From: Propionibacteriaceae bacterium
GTDB lineage: Bacteria; Actinomycetota; Actinomycetes; Propionibacteriales; Propionibacteriaceae
Direction of reading: 5' to 3'
DNA: 64,000 nt
Assembly (NCBI GenBank): GCA_031267645.1
Contig: JAIRYW010000026.1
Span: 62,001 to 126,000, forward strand
The notes under the pieces are model-generated. The model saw nothing but the letters and a program-made list of their open reading frames with translations. It made no database searches and had not been told where the DNA came from. Within the stretch, counting starts at the first letter, position 1. Each line of letters starts with the position of its first letter. Position numbers and translations under genes: made by a program. This document shows positions 15,837-23,820 of this stretch, piece after piece.

Positions 15837-16784
15837 TCAGCCGAGCCGGGCCTGGGCCCGGCGGACCAGGTCGGCCAAGACCTGGCCGAAGGACTCGCCG
15901 GCGGCCTCGATGGCCAAGGGCACGGTCGAGGTCTCGGTCATGCCGGGGGCGACGTTGCCCTCCAAGAAATAAGGCACGCCGGCGGCGTCGACGATCAGAT
16001 CGATGCGCGAGATGTCGCGTAAAGACAAGGTCTGATGGGCGGTCAGGGCGGTTTCGACGCAGCGCTGGATGATTTCCGGGGGCAGGTCGGCCGGGGCCAG
16101 GAAGCTGGTGGCGCCGGCGGTGTAGCGGGACTCGTAGTCGTAGACCCCGGACTCCGGGCGGATCTCGACCGGCGGATAGGCCTTGGGTCCGGCCTCGGTG
16201 TCGACCACCGCCACCGCCACCTCGACGCCGCTGACGAAACGCTCCACCACCGCCACCCGGCCGTAGCTGTAGGCGCCGACCATGGCGGCCGGCAGGTCTT
16301 TCAGGTCGTCCACCCGCTGGCAGCCCAGCGAGGAACCGGAGGCGGACGGCTTGACGAACAAGGGCAGGCCGAGGCGGCGCCCGATCAGATCGACGATGGC
16401 GGTGGCCCCCAGCTCCCGGAACATGTCGTGCGGCAGGGCCACCCGATCCGGGGTGGCCACGCCGGCCCGGGCCACCACCGGTGTGGCCAGGGCCTTGTCG
16501 AAAGTCAGGCGGCAAGCCGCCGCCGGGCTGCCCACGTAAGGCAGGCCGAGCAACTCGAAGACCTCGCGCAGGGCGCCGTCCTCGCCTGCCCCACCGTGCA
16601 GGACGGGCAGGATGACGGGCTGGTCCAACTCGGCCAATTGGCGGATCAGACCGGCATGGATGTCGGCTTCGACGACCTCGTGGCCGCAGGCCCGCAGGGC
16701 GTCGGCGACCCGACGGCCGGACAACAGCGACACTTCGCGCTCGTGGGACAGGCCGCCGGCCAGTACGACGATGGGATGGCTCAT
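15837..16784 (-). CDS. ddl: D-alanine--D-alanine ligase
   Basis: ATP-grasp enzyme that joins two D-alanines for peptidoglycan precursor synthesis. 315 residues with HGGAGEDGALREVFELLGLP near 63-82, the GLPLFVKPSASGSSLG nucleotide-binding loop, VAVVERFVSGVEV, and the metal-site region SRIDLIVDAAGVPYFLEGN near the C-terminus followed by PGMTETS. The gene starts 3 bases after the stop of the upstream aminotransferase gene, so the two are co-transcribed. Confidence 0.93.
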   Translation of the reverse strand: MSHPIVVLAGGLSHEREVSLLSGRRVADALRACGHEVVEADIHAGLIRQLAELDQPVILPVLHGGAGEDGALREVFELLGLPYVGSPAAACRLTFDKALATPVVARAGVATPDRVALPHDMFRELGATAIVDLIGRRLGLPLFVKPSASGSSLGCQRVDDLKDLPAAMVGAYSYGRVAVVERFVSGVEVAVAVVDTEAGPKAYPPVEIRPESGVYDYESRYTAGATSFLAPADLPPEIIQRCVETALTAHQTLSLRDISRIDLIVDAAGVPYFLEGNVAPGMTETSTVPLAIEAAGESFGQVLADLVRRAQARLG

Positions 16785-16787
16785 GGT

Positions 16788-18131
16788 TCAGACCTCATTC
16801 GGGGCGGGTGGCAAAGATGTCGGGGACTGGTCGGCCGGGGGCAGACCCGGTCGGGCGGACGGGGCCGTCAGGCCGAAGGTGCGGGCCAAGTCGAGGGCCT
16901 CGGTCAGGACCTCGCCCAGCCGGCGCGTGCCCTCGTAGATCTGTTGCGGAGTGGGGAAGCAATACGACAAGCGTATGTTACGGGTGCCCAGGCCGTCGGC
17001 GTAGAAACCGGTGCCCGGCACGTAGGCCACCCGGTTGGTCACGGCGGTGGCCAGCAATGATTGCGAGTCCAACCCTTCGGGCAGGGTCAGCCAGACGAAG
17101 AAGCCGCCGCCCGGGCGGGTCCAAGTCGTGCCCTCGGGCATGTGCTCCTCCAGGCCCTGCAACATGGCGGCCCGGCGGGCGCGGTACTCCTGGCGGAAAC
17201 GGTCGACCTGGCCGCGCCAGTCCCAACCGGCCAGATAAGCGCTGACCAGACATTGCGAGAAGACCGGCGGGCACAACGTGGCGGCCTCCTGGGCCAGCAC
17301 CAGCTTGTCTTTGATCGGGTGCGGCGCGACCGCCCAGCCCACTCTCAGGCCGGGGGCGAAGGTCTTGGAGAAACTGCCCAGATAGACGACTCGCTCCTGG
17401 TCGAAGGAGCGCAGAGCCGGCAGCGGATCGTGGTCGAGCGACAACAGGCCATAGGGATTGTCCTCGATCAGCAGCAGGTCGACCTCGGCCGCCACCTCCA
17501 AGAGGCGGCGGCGCCGCTCCAGACTTTGAGTCAGGCCAGTCGGGTTGTTGAAGTTGGGGATGGTGTAGCAGAACTTGACCCTGCGCCCGGAGGCGCGACA
17601 GCTCAGGGCGGCCTGACGCAGCGCCTCAGGCTGCAAGCCGTCCTGGTCCATGGCGACGTGCACGACCTGGGCTTGGTAGGACTGGAAGGTGTTGAGGGCG
17701 CCGACGTAACTGGGGGCCTCGGCCAAGATGACGTCGCCCGGCTCGATGAAGGTGCGGGTGATGAGGTCCAGAGCTTGCTGCGAGCCACAGGACACCACCA
17801 CGTCGTCCGGCCCGGCCTGGACGCCCTCCAAGGCCATGACCTGGCAGATCTGCTCCCGCAGCGGGAGTTCGCCTTGGGCGCCGCCGTATTGCAGCACCTC
17901 TGGCCCGCGGCGGCGGATCAGGTCGGCCGCCTCATCGGCCACCTGGTCCAGCGGCAGCCCGCCGATGTTCGGCATGCCGCCGGCCAAAGACACCACCTCG
18001 GGCCGGTTGGCGACCGCGAAGAGGGAGCGCACGGCCGACGCCTTCAAGCCCTTGGTGCGCTGGGCGTAAAGGTCTAGGTAGCGGTCGAGACGAGTCTCGT
18101 GACGCTGTTCGGGCAGGCTCACCTGGCCCAT
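16788..18131 (-). CDS. PLP-dependent aminotransferase (class I/II, 2-aminoadipate aminotransferase-like)
   Basis: 447 residues. Fold type I aminotransferase with VVSCGSQQALDLITRTF, YTIPNFNNPTGLTQS, LLIEDNPYGLLSLD, and the PLP lysine in LGSFSKTFAPGLRVGW. SLAGGMPN and EVLQYGGAQGELPLREQI are typical of the MocR/2-aminoadipate aminotransferase branch without the DNA-binding domain. The C-terminal 30 residues are Pro/Ser-rich. It forms an operon with ddl. The substrate cannot be told from the sequence; an amino-acid donor role near D-Ala-D-Ala synthesis is only a guess. Confidence 0.88.
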   Translation of the reverse strand: MGQVSLPEQRHETRLDRYLDLYAQRTKGLKASAVRSLFAVANRPEVVSLAGGMPNIGGLPLDQVADEAADLIRRRGPEVLQYGGAQGELPLREQICQVMALEGVQAGPDDVVVSCGSQQALDLITRTFIEPGDVILAEAPSYVGALNTFQSYQAQVVHVAMDQDGLQPEALRQAALSCRASGRRVKFCYTIPNFNNPTGLTQSLERRRRLLEVAAEVDLLLIEDNPYGLLSLDHDPLPALRSFDQERVVYLGSFSKTFAPGLRVGWAVAPHPIKDKLVLAQEAATLCPPVFSQCLVSAYLAGWDWRGQVDRFRQEYRARRAAMLQGLEEHMPEGTTWTRPGGGFFVWLTLPEGLDSQSLLATAVTNRVAYVPGTGFYADGLGTRNIRLSYCFPTPQQIYEGTRRLGEVLTEALDLARTFGLTAPSARPGLPPADQSPTSLPPAPNEV

Positions 18132-18205
18132 TCTGCCCGATCAAGTCGTACGATGCTGTGAAGGAACGGTGTCGCTCGGTTCCATCGGCGCGGGTTGGAG
18201 GAGCC

Positions 18206-18946
18206 ATGACCGGATCGGAGGGGCGGCCGCAGCCCCCGTCGGTGGTGCGGGCTTTGACCGCGGCTGCGGCGATTTCGTTGCTGGACGACCGTTTCGACCA
18301 ACGGTCGGACGGTGAGCGGACGGGCGCCGGACGGTCGTACGACGGTGGGCCGAGCGGCGGGCGAGCCAGTGACGGTCGGGCGGAAAGCCGGCCCCCGGGC
18401 CGGTGGCGATGGTCGCAGAGCCGGGTGGTCCCCGACTGGTTGGGCGACTGTTTGGGAGCGGCCGAACAACGTTGGGGTCTGGCCGGCGTGACGGCCGAGC
18501 TGGCCGGCCAGTCCGGCCTGATGTTGATCACGACCGCCGCCGCTTTGCCCCGCGGCCATCCTTTGGCCCAGCGCGGATTGGACGACGACGTGGCTGGCCT
18601 GCTGCTGGCCGACCCCTGGAGCGGACTGGCTCACGTCACCATGGGCCGTTGGTTGACCGCCGCCTTGGCCGGCCGCCTGGTCGGTCGTTGCCGGGCCCTG
18701 GAGGCCCAGGCCGCCCTGGCCGCCTTCACCGCCCAGCCCAGTTCTCCGGCCGCCGCCTGGTTGGACTGGGTCGGCTTCCGGCCCCATTCCCGCTTCCCTC
18801 CCGGGCTGGTCCCCTTCTGGCGTCTGACCCATCGTTACCGACTCGACCTCGACGCCACCTTGCCCAGCGTCCTGGCCGATCAGCCCCGTCGCCCGACGGT
18901 CCGCTGGTGGTTGGGGCCGAAAGCCGCCCCGGCCACCCGGGCCTGA
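18206..18946 (+). CDS. Hypothetical protein
   Basis: 246 residues from ATG 18206, chosen because GGAGGAG sits just upstream; it diverges from the aminotransferase gene. The first ~75 residues are low complexity (Gly/Ser/Arg). The rest contains WLGDCLGAAEQRWGLAGV, ADPWSGLAHVTMGRWL and GFRPHSRFPPGLVPFWRL. It has no signal peptide or clear membrane segment. I do not recognise a family. Confidence 0.6.
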   Translation: MTGSEGRPQPPSVVRALTAAAAISLLDDRFDQRSDGERTGAGRSYDGGPSGGRASDGRAESRPPGRWRWSQSRVVPDWLGDCLGAAEQRWGLAGVTAELAGQSGLMLITTAAALPRGHPLAQRGLDDDVAGLLLADPWSGLAHVTMGRWLTAALAGRLVGRCRALEAQAALAAFTAQPSSPAAAWLDWVGFRPHSRFPPGLVPFWRLTHRYRLDLDATLPSVLADQPRRPTVRWWLGPKAAPATRA

Positions 18947-19020
18947 GGGGCGGGCCCCGGGCTAGGCCCCGCCGACGGTTCGGGCCGCCCAGCGCGGCGG
19001 GATCGCTCCCAAGCGGCTGT

Positions 19021-19089
19021 TCGGCTAGTAGAAGTTCGGATATTTGGCTAGTAGAAGTTCGGAAATCCGACTAATAGAAATCCGGCCAT
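19021..19089 (+). repeat. 23-bp direct repeats (three units) upstream of DUF4143 gene 3
   Basis: Units at 19021-19043, 19044-19066 and 19067-19089 share GGCTAGTAGAAGTTCGGA, the third with changes. A partial fourth unit runs up to the ATG at 19105. Period and placement are as at the other DUF4143 genes. Confidence 0.88.
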
Positions 19090-19104
19090 TGGTACAGTGG
19101 GACC

Positions 19105-20379
19105 ATGAGGTACCAGGCTCGAGTGCTGGATCAAGTGTTGGCTGAGGCGTTGACAGCCCTGCCGGCCCTCGCACTGGACGGAGCGAAGGGGGTCGGCAAG
19201 ACGGCCACCGCCGTACGGCTGGCCCAGGCCGTCGTCGAGCTAGATTCCGAGGGGGAACGCCAAGCGTTGGGCGAGGACGCGACTCGGATCGAACGGCTGG
19301 CCCGGCCCCTGCTGATCGACGAATGGCAGCTGTACCCGGCTGTGTGGGACCAGGTTCGGCGAGCGGTCGACCGCGACCCCAGCCCGGGGCGCTTCATCTT
19401 GACGGGGTCGGCCACACCGCTGCGATCTCCTAAGCACTCCGGCGCTGGACGTATCGTCCACCTGCGCATGCGGCCTTTCTCGTTGGCCGAACGTTTGGGG
19501 ACTGGGCGGGTGTCCCTCAAAGAGCTGTTGGGCGGAGCACGTCCGAATCTGCGGGAGGACAGCGATCTGGCGGTGGCCGACTACGCCGAAGAGATCGTTC
19601 GAGGCGGATTCCCAGCGCTGAGGTCGGTTCCAACCAAATTCCGAGGCTTGGCCTGGTCCGGCTACCTCGACGAAGCGCTCAACCGTGAATTGCCAGAGCT
19701 GGGCCGACCAGTGCGCCGCCGCGGCACGATGCGGGCCTGGTTGCGCTCGTACGCACAGGCGACTTCGACCACGGCCAGCTACACCGACATCCTCGACAAC
19801 GCCATGCCAGCGGACACGGACAAGCCGGTCAAAGCGACGGCTTTGGCCTGGCGGGAGGCCCTGTCCGACATGTGGCTGCTCGATCCTTTGCCGCCTTGGG
19901 ACGACCCGCTGCACCGGTTGAGTCGACTGACCCAGGGGCCGAAGCACCATCTGGCCGACCCGGCGTTGGCCGCTCACCTGCTCGGGGTCGACGCTGCCAC
20001 ATTGTTGTCGGGGCCCCAGCCAGACCGGTCGTCGTTGCCGCGCCCCGGGACCCTCTTCGGGGCCCTGTTTGAATCACTGGTCACGCTGTCGGTCAGGGTT
20101 TACGCCGAGCCTGCCGGCACGCGCGTGAGCCACCTGCGGACCAAGAACGGAGAACACGAAGTCGACCTCATGATCACCACAGACGATGGCAAAGTTCTCG
20201 CCATCGAGGTGAAGTCCGCTCCAACGGTCAGCCCGGCCGACGTCAAACACCTGCGCTGGCTCCAGGACCGTCTGGGCGCCGACCTCGTCGACGCGATCAT
20301 CGTCAACACCGGCCCGGCTGCTTACCGTCGGAGCGTCGACTCGATCGCAGTCGTTCCGGCCGCTCTCCTGGGGCCCTGA
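19105..20379 (+). CDS. DUF4143-type AAA ATPase (copy 3)
   Basis: 424 residues. P-loop GAKGVGKT near 26-33, LLIDEWQLYPAVWDQVRRAV, LTGSATP, HSGAGRIVHLRMRPFSLAE, then GALFESLVTLSVRVYAEPAG and the C-terminal EHEVDLMITTDDGKVLAIEVK nuclease-like segment. It shares the MRYQARVLDQ type of N-terminus with copy 1 (MSYRSRVVDQ). It stands alone on the plus strand with its own 23-bp repeats. Function of the family is not established. Confidence 0.88.
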   Translation: MRYQARVLDQVLAEALTALPALALDGAKGVGKTATAVRLAQAVVELDSEGERQALGEDATRIERLARPLLIDEWQLYPAVWDQVRRAVDRDPSPGRFILTGSATPLRSPKHSGAGRIVHLRMRPFSLAERLGTGRVSLKELLGGARPNLREDSDLAVADYAEEIVRGGFPALRSVPTKFRGLAWSGYLDEALNRELPELGRPVRRRGTMRAWLRSYAQATSTTASYTDILDNAMPADTDKPVKATALAWREALSDMWLLDPLPPWDDPLHRLSRLTQGPKHHLADPALAAHLLGVDAATLLSGPQPDRSSLPRPGTLFGALFESLVTLSVRVYAEPAGTRVSHLRTKNGEHEVDLMITTDDGKVLAIEVKSAPTVSPADVKHLRWLQDRLGADLVDAIIVNTGPAAYRRSVDSIAVVPAALLGP

Positions 20380-20705
20380 GGGACTGACTGACCCGCCAGA
20401 CCAGCGGCGACCTCCCCGCAACCTCCGGTCGGGCCCATGCTGTGTCCTCCGGCGGGCCAGTGCCCCGTCATCCTGTGCGCAGCCCCAGTATCCATGACAG
20501 GTCGGTTTGGATTCTGCGACTTCGCCGCGTTGGCGCAGAATGACGTGCCGCCGCTCTTGGGCCGACTCAGGTCGACGGTGGTGGTGCCACGGCCCAGGAC
20601 GGCATACGGCCGGCGCTTGACCTGAATGACGTGTCAACCGTACTGTATGTAGTATTCATTTGACACTATGTATAGAACGTATAACACTACAGAAAGAGGC
20701 GGGCG
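20380..20705. other. Intergenic region upstream of the membrane protein/XRE pair
   Basis: 326 bases with no supported gene. The last 70 bases are AT-rich and hold a promoter-like element (next entry). Confidence 0.6.
20660..20687 (+). promoter_or_regulatory. Candidate promoter of the membrane protein/XRE operon
   Basis: TTGACA (20660-20665) is a perfect -35; TAACAC 16 bases later (20682-20687) or TATAAC 14 bases later would be the -10. A short dyad, TACT..AGTA, overlaps the upstream side (20641-20654) and could bind the XRE protein encoded by the operon (inference). Confidence 0.5.
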
Positions 20706-21179
20706 ATGTCGACGCAGTCGAAGCGGATCGTCGTCGGGTTGGTGGTCGGAAGCTTGGTCATGGTCGGCTACGGGGTCTGGGCCCTGGTCGGGTCGACGCC
20801 GGCCCCGGGGGACCTGCGCGGCTGGGCGCGGGCTTTGCTGGCGGCTGTCGCCATCGGGGTGGTGGGGGTGGTGGTGGGCCAGATCAGGTTCCATGTGGGG
20901 ATGAACGACGCCATCGCCCGGCAGCGGCTGTCGGGTCGGCCGGGGCCCGGCCGGCCGGCGCCGCTGGAGGACGAGCGCGACAAGCTGATCGCCCGACGGA
21001 GCGGACCGATCGGCGCGACCGTCAGCGGTCTGGGCGTGACCGGCTTGCTGACGCTGCTGGCCCTGGGCGGCGCCCCGGTGGTCGGGCTGCACCTTTTAGT
21101 GGGGTGCTGCGCGGTCGGCGGCCTGGCCGAGGGAGTGGCTCAGATCGTCTTCTACGAACGCGGAGTCAGCCATGGCTGA
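20706..21179 (+). CDS. Small membrane protein of a membrane-protein/XRE pair
   Basis: 157 residues with about four hydrophobic segments: [20 protein letters not shown] near the N-terminus, a second near 35-55, then two around 105-140. The middle has [17 protein letters not shown]. It resembles the DUF2178-like membrane proteins commonly encoded next to a small HTH regulator. AAAGAGG lies upstream of the ATG. Its 3' end overlaps the XRE gene by 8 bases, so the two are coupled. Biological role unknown. Confidence 0.72.
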   Translation: MSTQSKRIVVGLVVGSLVMVGYGVWALVGSTPAPGDLRGWARALLAAVAIGVVGVVVGQIRFHVGMNDAIARQRLSGRPGPGRPAPLEDERDKLIARRSGPIGATVSGLGVTGLLTLLALGGAPVVGLHLLVGCCAVGGLAEGVAQIVFYERGVSHG

Positions 21180-21402
21180 ACGGCTGGCCATCGCCAACCA
21201 CATCCGTCGTCTACGTTTCTTCGCCGACGAGATGACCCAACAAGAATTGGCTGATCGGGTGGACTGCTCCCGCCAGACCATCGTGGCCCTGGAAGCCGGG
21301 AAATACACCCCCTCGCTGGAGTTGGCCTTCCGGATCGCGCTGGCCTTCGGCGTGCCCCTGACCGACGTCTTCGAATGCCAGAGCCCAGGAGAACAGCCAT
21401 GA
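21172..21402 (+). CDS. XRE-family transcriptional regulator (short type)
   Basis: 76-residue Cro/CI-type helix-turn-helix protein. The HTH reads [20 protein letters not shown], followed by [20 protein letters not shown] and TDVFEC. This is the short regulator class usually paired with a membrane protein, as here. It probably autoregulates the upstream promoter (inference). The stop overlaps the start of the degraded quinone oxidoreductase gene (ATGA), suggesting that gene was once the third member of the operon. Confidence 0.88.
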   Translation: MAERLAIANHIRRLRFFADEMTQQELADRVDCSRQTIVALEAGKYTPSLELAFRIALAFGVPLTDVFECQSPGEQP

Positions 21403-22366
21403 GAGCGGTGATGTACGACCGATACGGACCACCCGAGCGACTGCGCCGACCGAATTACCCGACCCGACGCCAGGGCCGGACCAGGTCTTGGTCCGAATCA
21501 AGGCGACCGGCTTGAACGCCTACGACTGGCGTATGTCGCGCGGCGACCCCTGCTTGGTCCGGTTGCAACAGGGCTGGCGGCGGCCCCACAACCTGGTTCT
21601 GGGGGCCGACGTGGCCGGGCTGGTGGTCGCGGTCGGCAGTGAGGTCACCGCCTTCCGAGTCGGCGACGCCGTCTTCGGTTGCCTGGAGGGCTGCGGTCGT
21701 TCCGGCTTGGCGGCCGGCGGTCTGGCCGAACTGGTGGCCGCCCCGCAGACCATCTTGGCTCTCAAACCGGCCTCGCTCAGCTTCGCCCAAGCCGCCGCCT
21801 GACCCATGGCCGGGGTGACCGCCCTGCAAGCGCTGCGCGCCGCCGGCGCCGTCGAACCCGGCCAGAGGGTGCTGGTCAACGGGGCGGCCGGCGGGGTCGG
21901 GACCTTCCTGGTCCAATTGGCCAAAGACCGGGCAGCCGAAGTCACGGCCGTCTGCCGCCAGGAACACCGCGACCTGATCGCCGGCTTGGGGGCCGACCGG
22001 GTGGTCGACTACCAGCGGGAGGACTTCACCTCCTTAGGTCCGATCTTCGACATCGTCTTCGACGTCGCCGCCAGCCGGCCCCAGCGACACCTGAGCCGCC
22101 TGCTCGACCGGCGGGGCCGTTGCGTTGTGGTGGGCTTCTCATCCCTGCGCCGCCTGGCTGGCGTAGCCCTGTCCCGGCGGGCCCGCCTGCTGACCGCCGA
22201 CAACACCGACCCCGCGGACCTGGCTGTTCTCGGCCGCCTGGTCGACAGCGGACGGATCACCCCCGTGGTCGAGCGGGTCTACCCCATCGCCGAAGTGGCC
22301 CAAGCTTTCGAGCACCTCGAGTCGGGCCGCCCGGGCGGGAACATCGTTGTCGAGGTCGATTTCTAG
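21399..22366 (+). pseudogene. Quinone oxidoreductase-like MDR dehydrogenase, broken
   Basis: Reading across frames gives a full zinc-independent NAD(P)H:quinone oxidoreductase. [17 protein letters not shown] is in one frame; ELPDPTPGPDQVLVRIKATG through FAQAAA is in another after a one-base deletion near 21447-21452. An in-frame TGA at 21800-21802 then separates it from PMAGVTALQAL and the VNGAAGGVGTFLVQLAK cofactor loop. The remaining two thirds are well preserved, so the damage is recent, or the lesions are sequence errors. ATG at 21399 overlaps the XRE stop. Confidence 0.85.
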
Positions 22367-22544
22367 GGGGGAACCGGGTCCGGGGTCCGGTTGGGCCAGC
22401 TCTTCGATCAGTATGAGCAGGTCCGCCGTCGTCCTATTCCCTCGGTTCCCAGTGGTGGTTCGAGGTCGGAGCCTGGGGTGTCGCCGTTGGTCTTGGCTCG
22501 GGTGTGGGCCCACCGGCTACAGTTGCCAGCGTCCTTCGGGGCGT

Positions 22545-22620
22545 GCCACCTTAGCTCAGTCGGTAGAGCGGCTCACTCGTAATGAGCAGGTCCGCCGACG
22601 TTCGATTCCATTGGGTGGTT
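22545..22620 (+). pseudogene. Damaged duplicate of tRNA-Thr(CGT)
   Basis: Bases 22545-22592 are identical to the 5' two thirds of the intact tRNA 150 bases downstream, including its CGT anticodon loop. From 22593 the T-arm is replaced by CCGCCGACGTTCGATTCCAT, which does not pair, and the acceptor 3' strand is GGGTGGT. The 30-base flank upstream is also duplicated. A functional tRNA is unlikely. Confidence 0.8.
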
Positions 22621-22694
22621 GGGGTGTGCTTCGCTGTCGGGCCGCTCGTCCTCGCTCCTCCACCGGCTATAGTTGCTTCGGTCCTTCGGGGCGT

Positions 22695-22770
22695 GCCACC
22701 TTAGCTCAGTCGGTAGAGCGGCTCACTCGTAATGAGCAGGTCAAGGGTTCAATTCCCTTAGGTGGCTCCA
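22695..22770 (+). tRNA. tRNA-Thr (anticodon CGT)
   Basis: Full cloverleaf: acceptor GCCACCT/AGGTGGC, D-stem GCTC/GAGC, anticodon stem GCTCA/TGAGC with loop CTCGTAA (anticodon CGT), T-stem AAGGG/CCCTT with loop TTCAATT, discriminator T, and an encoded CCA at 22768-22770. It reads the threonine codon ACG. Confidence 0.96.
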
Positions 22771-22825
22771 ACCGGGTTCGTGATGAGCAGGTCCGCCGTC
22801 GTTCGATTCCCTTGGGTGGTTCGTG

Positions 22826-23272
22826 ATGAGCGGGCCCGCCGTCGTTGAGCGGATCGTGGAGGCCAGTGGTTACGACCTCGACCTGACCCCACGGGTCGAC
22901 TTCACAACCCATCCTGGCCCTCGGGGCGAGCCTTACCTGGTGCCCGACCGGCTCTGGCGTCTCGACCTGCGCCAGGCCTTCGCGTCAGTCGTGCTGCCGA
23001 AACGCCTGCACTGGTCCGGGCCGTCGCGCGTCTACCGATTGGCCGACCGGGCCGACCGCGCCCGGGTCTACGAGATCGTGCTGCGGGAGGGGGCCAAGGC
23101 TGACCTGCTGGAATACGTCGATGGGGCCCTGCTGGTCGACCTGTGGGACGACTTGGTCCTCCCGACCTCCCTACGGTCGGCCTGGGAATCGATCATCGCC
23201 TTCCGACGGAGGGATTCGGCGGAAGCCGGCCTGAGCGCGGGAGAGACTCCTGATCGGCTAATGGACCAGTAG
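22826..23272 (+). CDS. Hypothetical protein
   Basis: 148 residues from ATG 22826 (a GTG at 22823 is also possible). The start codon is embedded in the last tRNA-fragment repeat and has no clear ribosome binding site, so the true start is uncertain. Contents include WRLDLRQAFASVVLPKRLHW, ARVYEIVLREGAKADLLEYV and DGALLVDLWDDLVLPTSLRS. The stop lies inside the first 23-bp repeat of the DUF4143 remnant. Family not recognised; an antitoxin or immunity role is conceivable from context only. Confidence 0.6.
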   Translation: MSGPAVVERIVEASGYDLDLTPRVDFTTHPGPRGEPYLVPDRLWRLDLRQAFASVVLPKRLHWSGPSRVYRLADRADRARVYEIVLREGAKADLLEYVDGALLVDLWDDLVLPTSLRSAWESIIAFRRRDSAEAGLSAGETPDRLMDQ

Positions 23273-23323
23273 AAGTCCGGCGAATGGAAGAGTGGAACGC
23301 CTGCTAATGGACTAGCGGGACTT
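23255..23323 (+). repeat. 23-bp direct repeats (three units) before the DUF4143 remnant
   Basis: Units at 23255-23277, 23278-23300 and 23301-23323 share CGGCTAATGGAC.AG..GAA. A partial fourth unit follows. The spacing is exactly 23, as at the three intact DUF4143 loci, and AGTAGAAGTCCGG resembles the copy 3 unit. Confidence 0.8.
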
Positions 23324-23470
23324 TGGCGCACCCGTCACTGGGACCATGAGATCGACCGGGTCGTGGAACGCCCCGACGGCGAGGTGGCCGCCAGCGAGGT
23401 CAGATTGGCCGGAGGCTTTGCGCACTTAGCACTGTTGGACTGTGCAGTCACTGCTACGGTTAGCGTGTGA
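23318..23470 (+). pseudogene. Remnant of a DUF4143 gene (C-terminal nuclease-like segment)
   Basis: The frame through 23342 reads HEIDRVVERPDGEVAASEVR, which lines up with EHEVDLMITTDDGKVLAIEVK of copy 3, including the D and E-x-K/R positions. The P-loop and middle of the gene are missing, so the 23-bp repeats are joined almost directly to a C-terminal fragment: an internal deletion. The frame ends in a TGA (23468-23470) overlapping the next gene's GTG. Confidence 0.65.
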
Positions 23471-23820
23471 GTGCTTCTGTGTTGACTTTGGAACCGGACT
23501 CCCTGCGGCGGACAGGTGACGGCTCGGCGTGGGAGGACGCCCTGATAGCCTTCGTGCGTAAGGCCACCGAGGCTGGGCAGACTGTGGTTGTCACGGCGGA
23601 GGACAGGCTCTTCACTCCCGCGCAGGCCGCCCGCAAACTGATGGTGTCGCGCTCGACGGTGTCGCGGCGCATCGCGGCCGGGGAGATCCGCGCCGTTAGG
23701 GTCGGCAATCGGCACCGCATCCCTTACGCCGAACTAGAACGGGTATGGAACCAGTCGATGGAGGCGATGGCCGCGGTCGTGGCGTCTGACATCGAGGCTG
23801 AACTGTTCGCCGATGACTGA
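23467..23820 (+). CDS. Excisionase-type HTH antitoxin/regulator
   Basis: 117 residues from GTG 23467. The centre is an excisionase/MerR-like DNA-binding domain: RLFTPAQAARKLMVSRSTVS then AAGEIRAVRVGNRHRIPYAE. The C-terminus (MEAMAAVVASDIEAELFADD) is helical and acidic, as in antitoxins that cover a toxin. The stop overlaps the start of a truncated PIN-domain ORF, giving the usual antitoxin-toxin order. Confidence 0.8.
   Translation: MSASVLTLEPDSLRRTGDGSAWEDALIAFVRKATEAGQTVVVTAEDRLFTPAQAARKLMVSRSTVSRRIAAGEIRAVRVGNRHRIPYAELERVWNQSMEAMAAVVASDIEAELFADD

Larger units (their letters stand above)
22411..22850 (+). repeat. Dispersed fragments resembling the tRNA-Thr 3' half
   Basis: The string ATGAGCAGGTCCGCCG recurs at 22413, 22582 (in the damaged tRNA) and 22783, with a changed copy at 22826. 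Copies continue into TTCGATTCC and GGGTGGTT, like a tRNA T-loop and acceptor end. The copies starting 22779 and 22822 are a 43-bp tandem pair. They flank both sides of the tRNA. Repeated tRNA 3' ends are typical of integration sites, but no integrase gene is nearby. Confidence 0.6.

Noticed and set aside
22545..22620. Second functional tRNA-Thr
   Set aside because: The T-stem cannot pair and the acceptor strand is altered, although the first 48 bases are identical to the intact gene.
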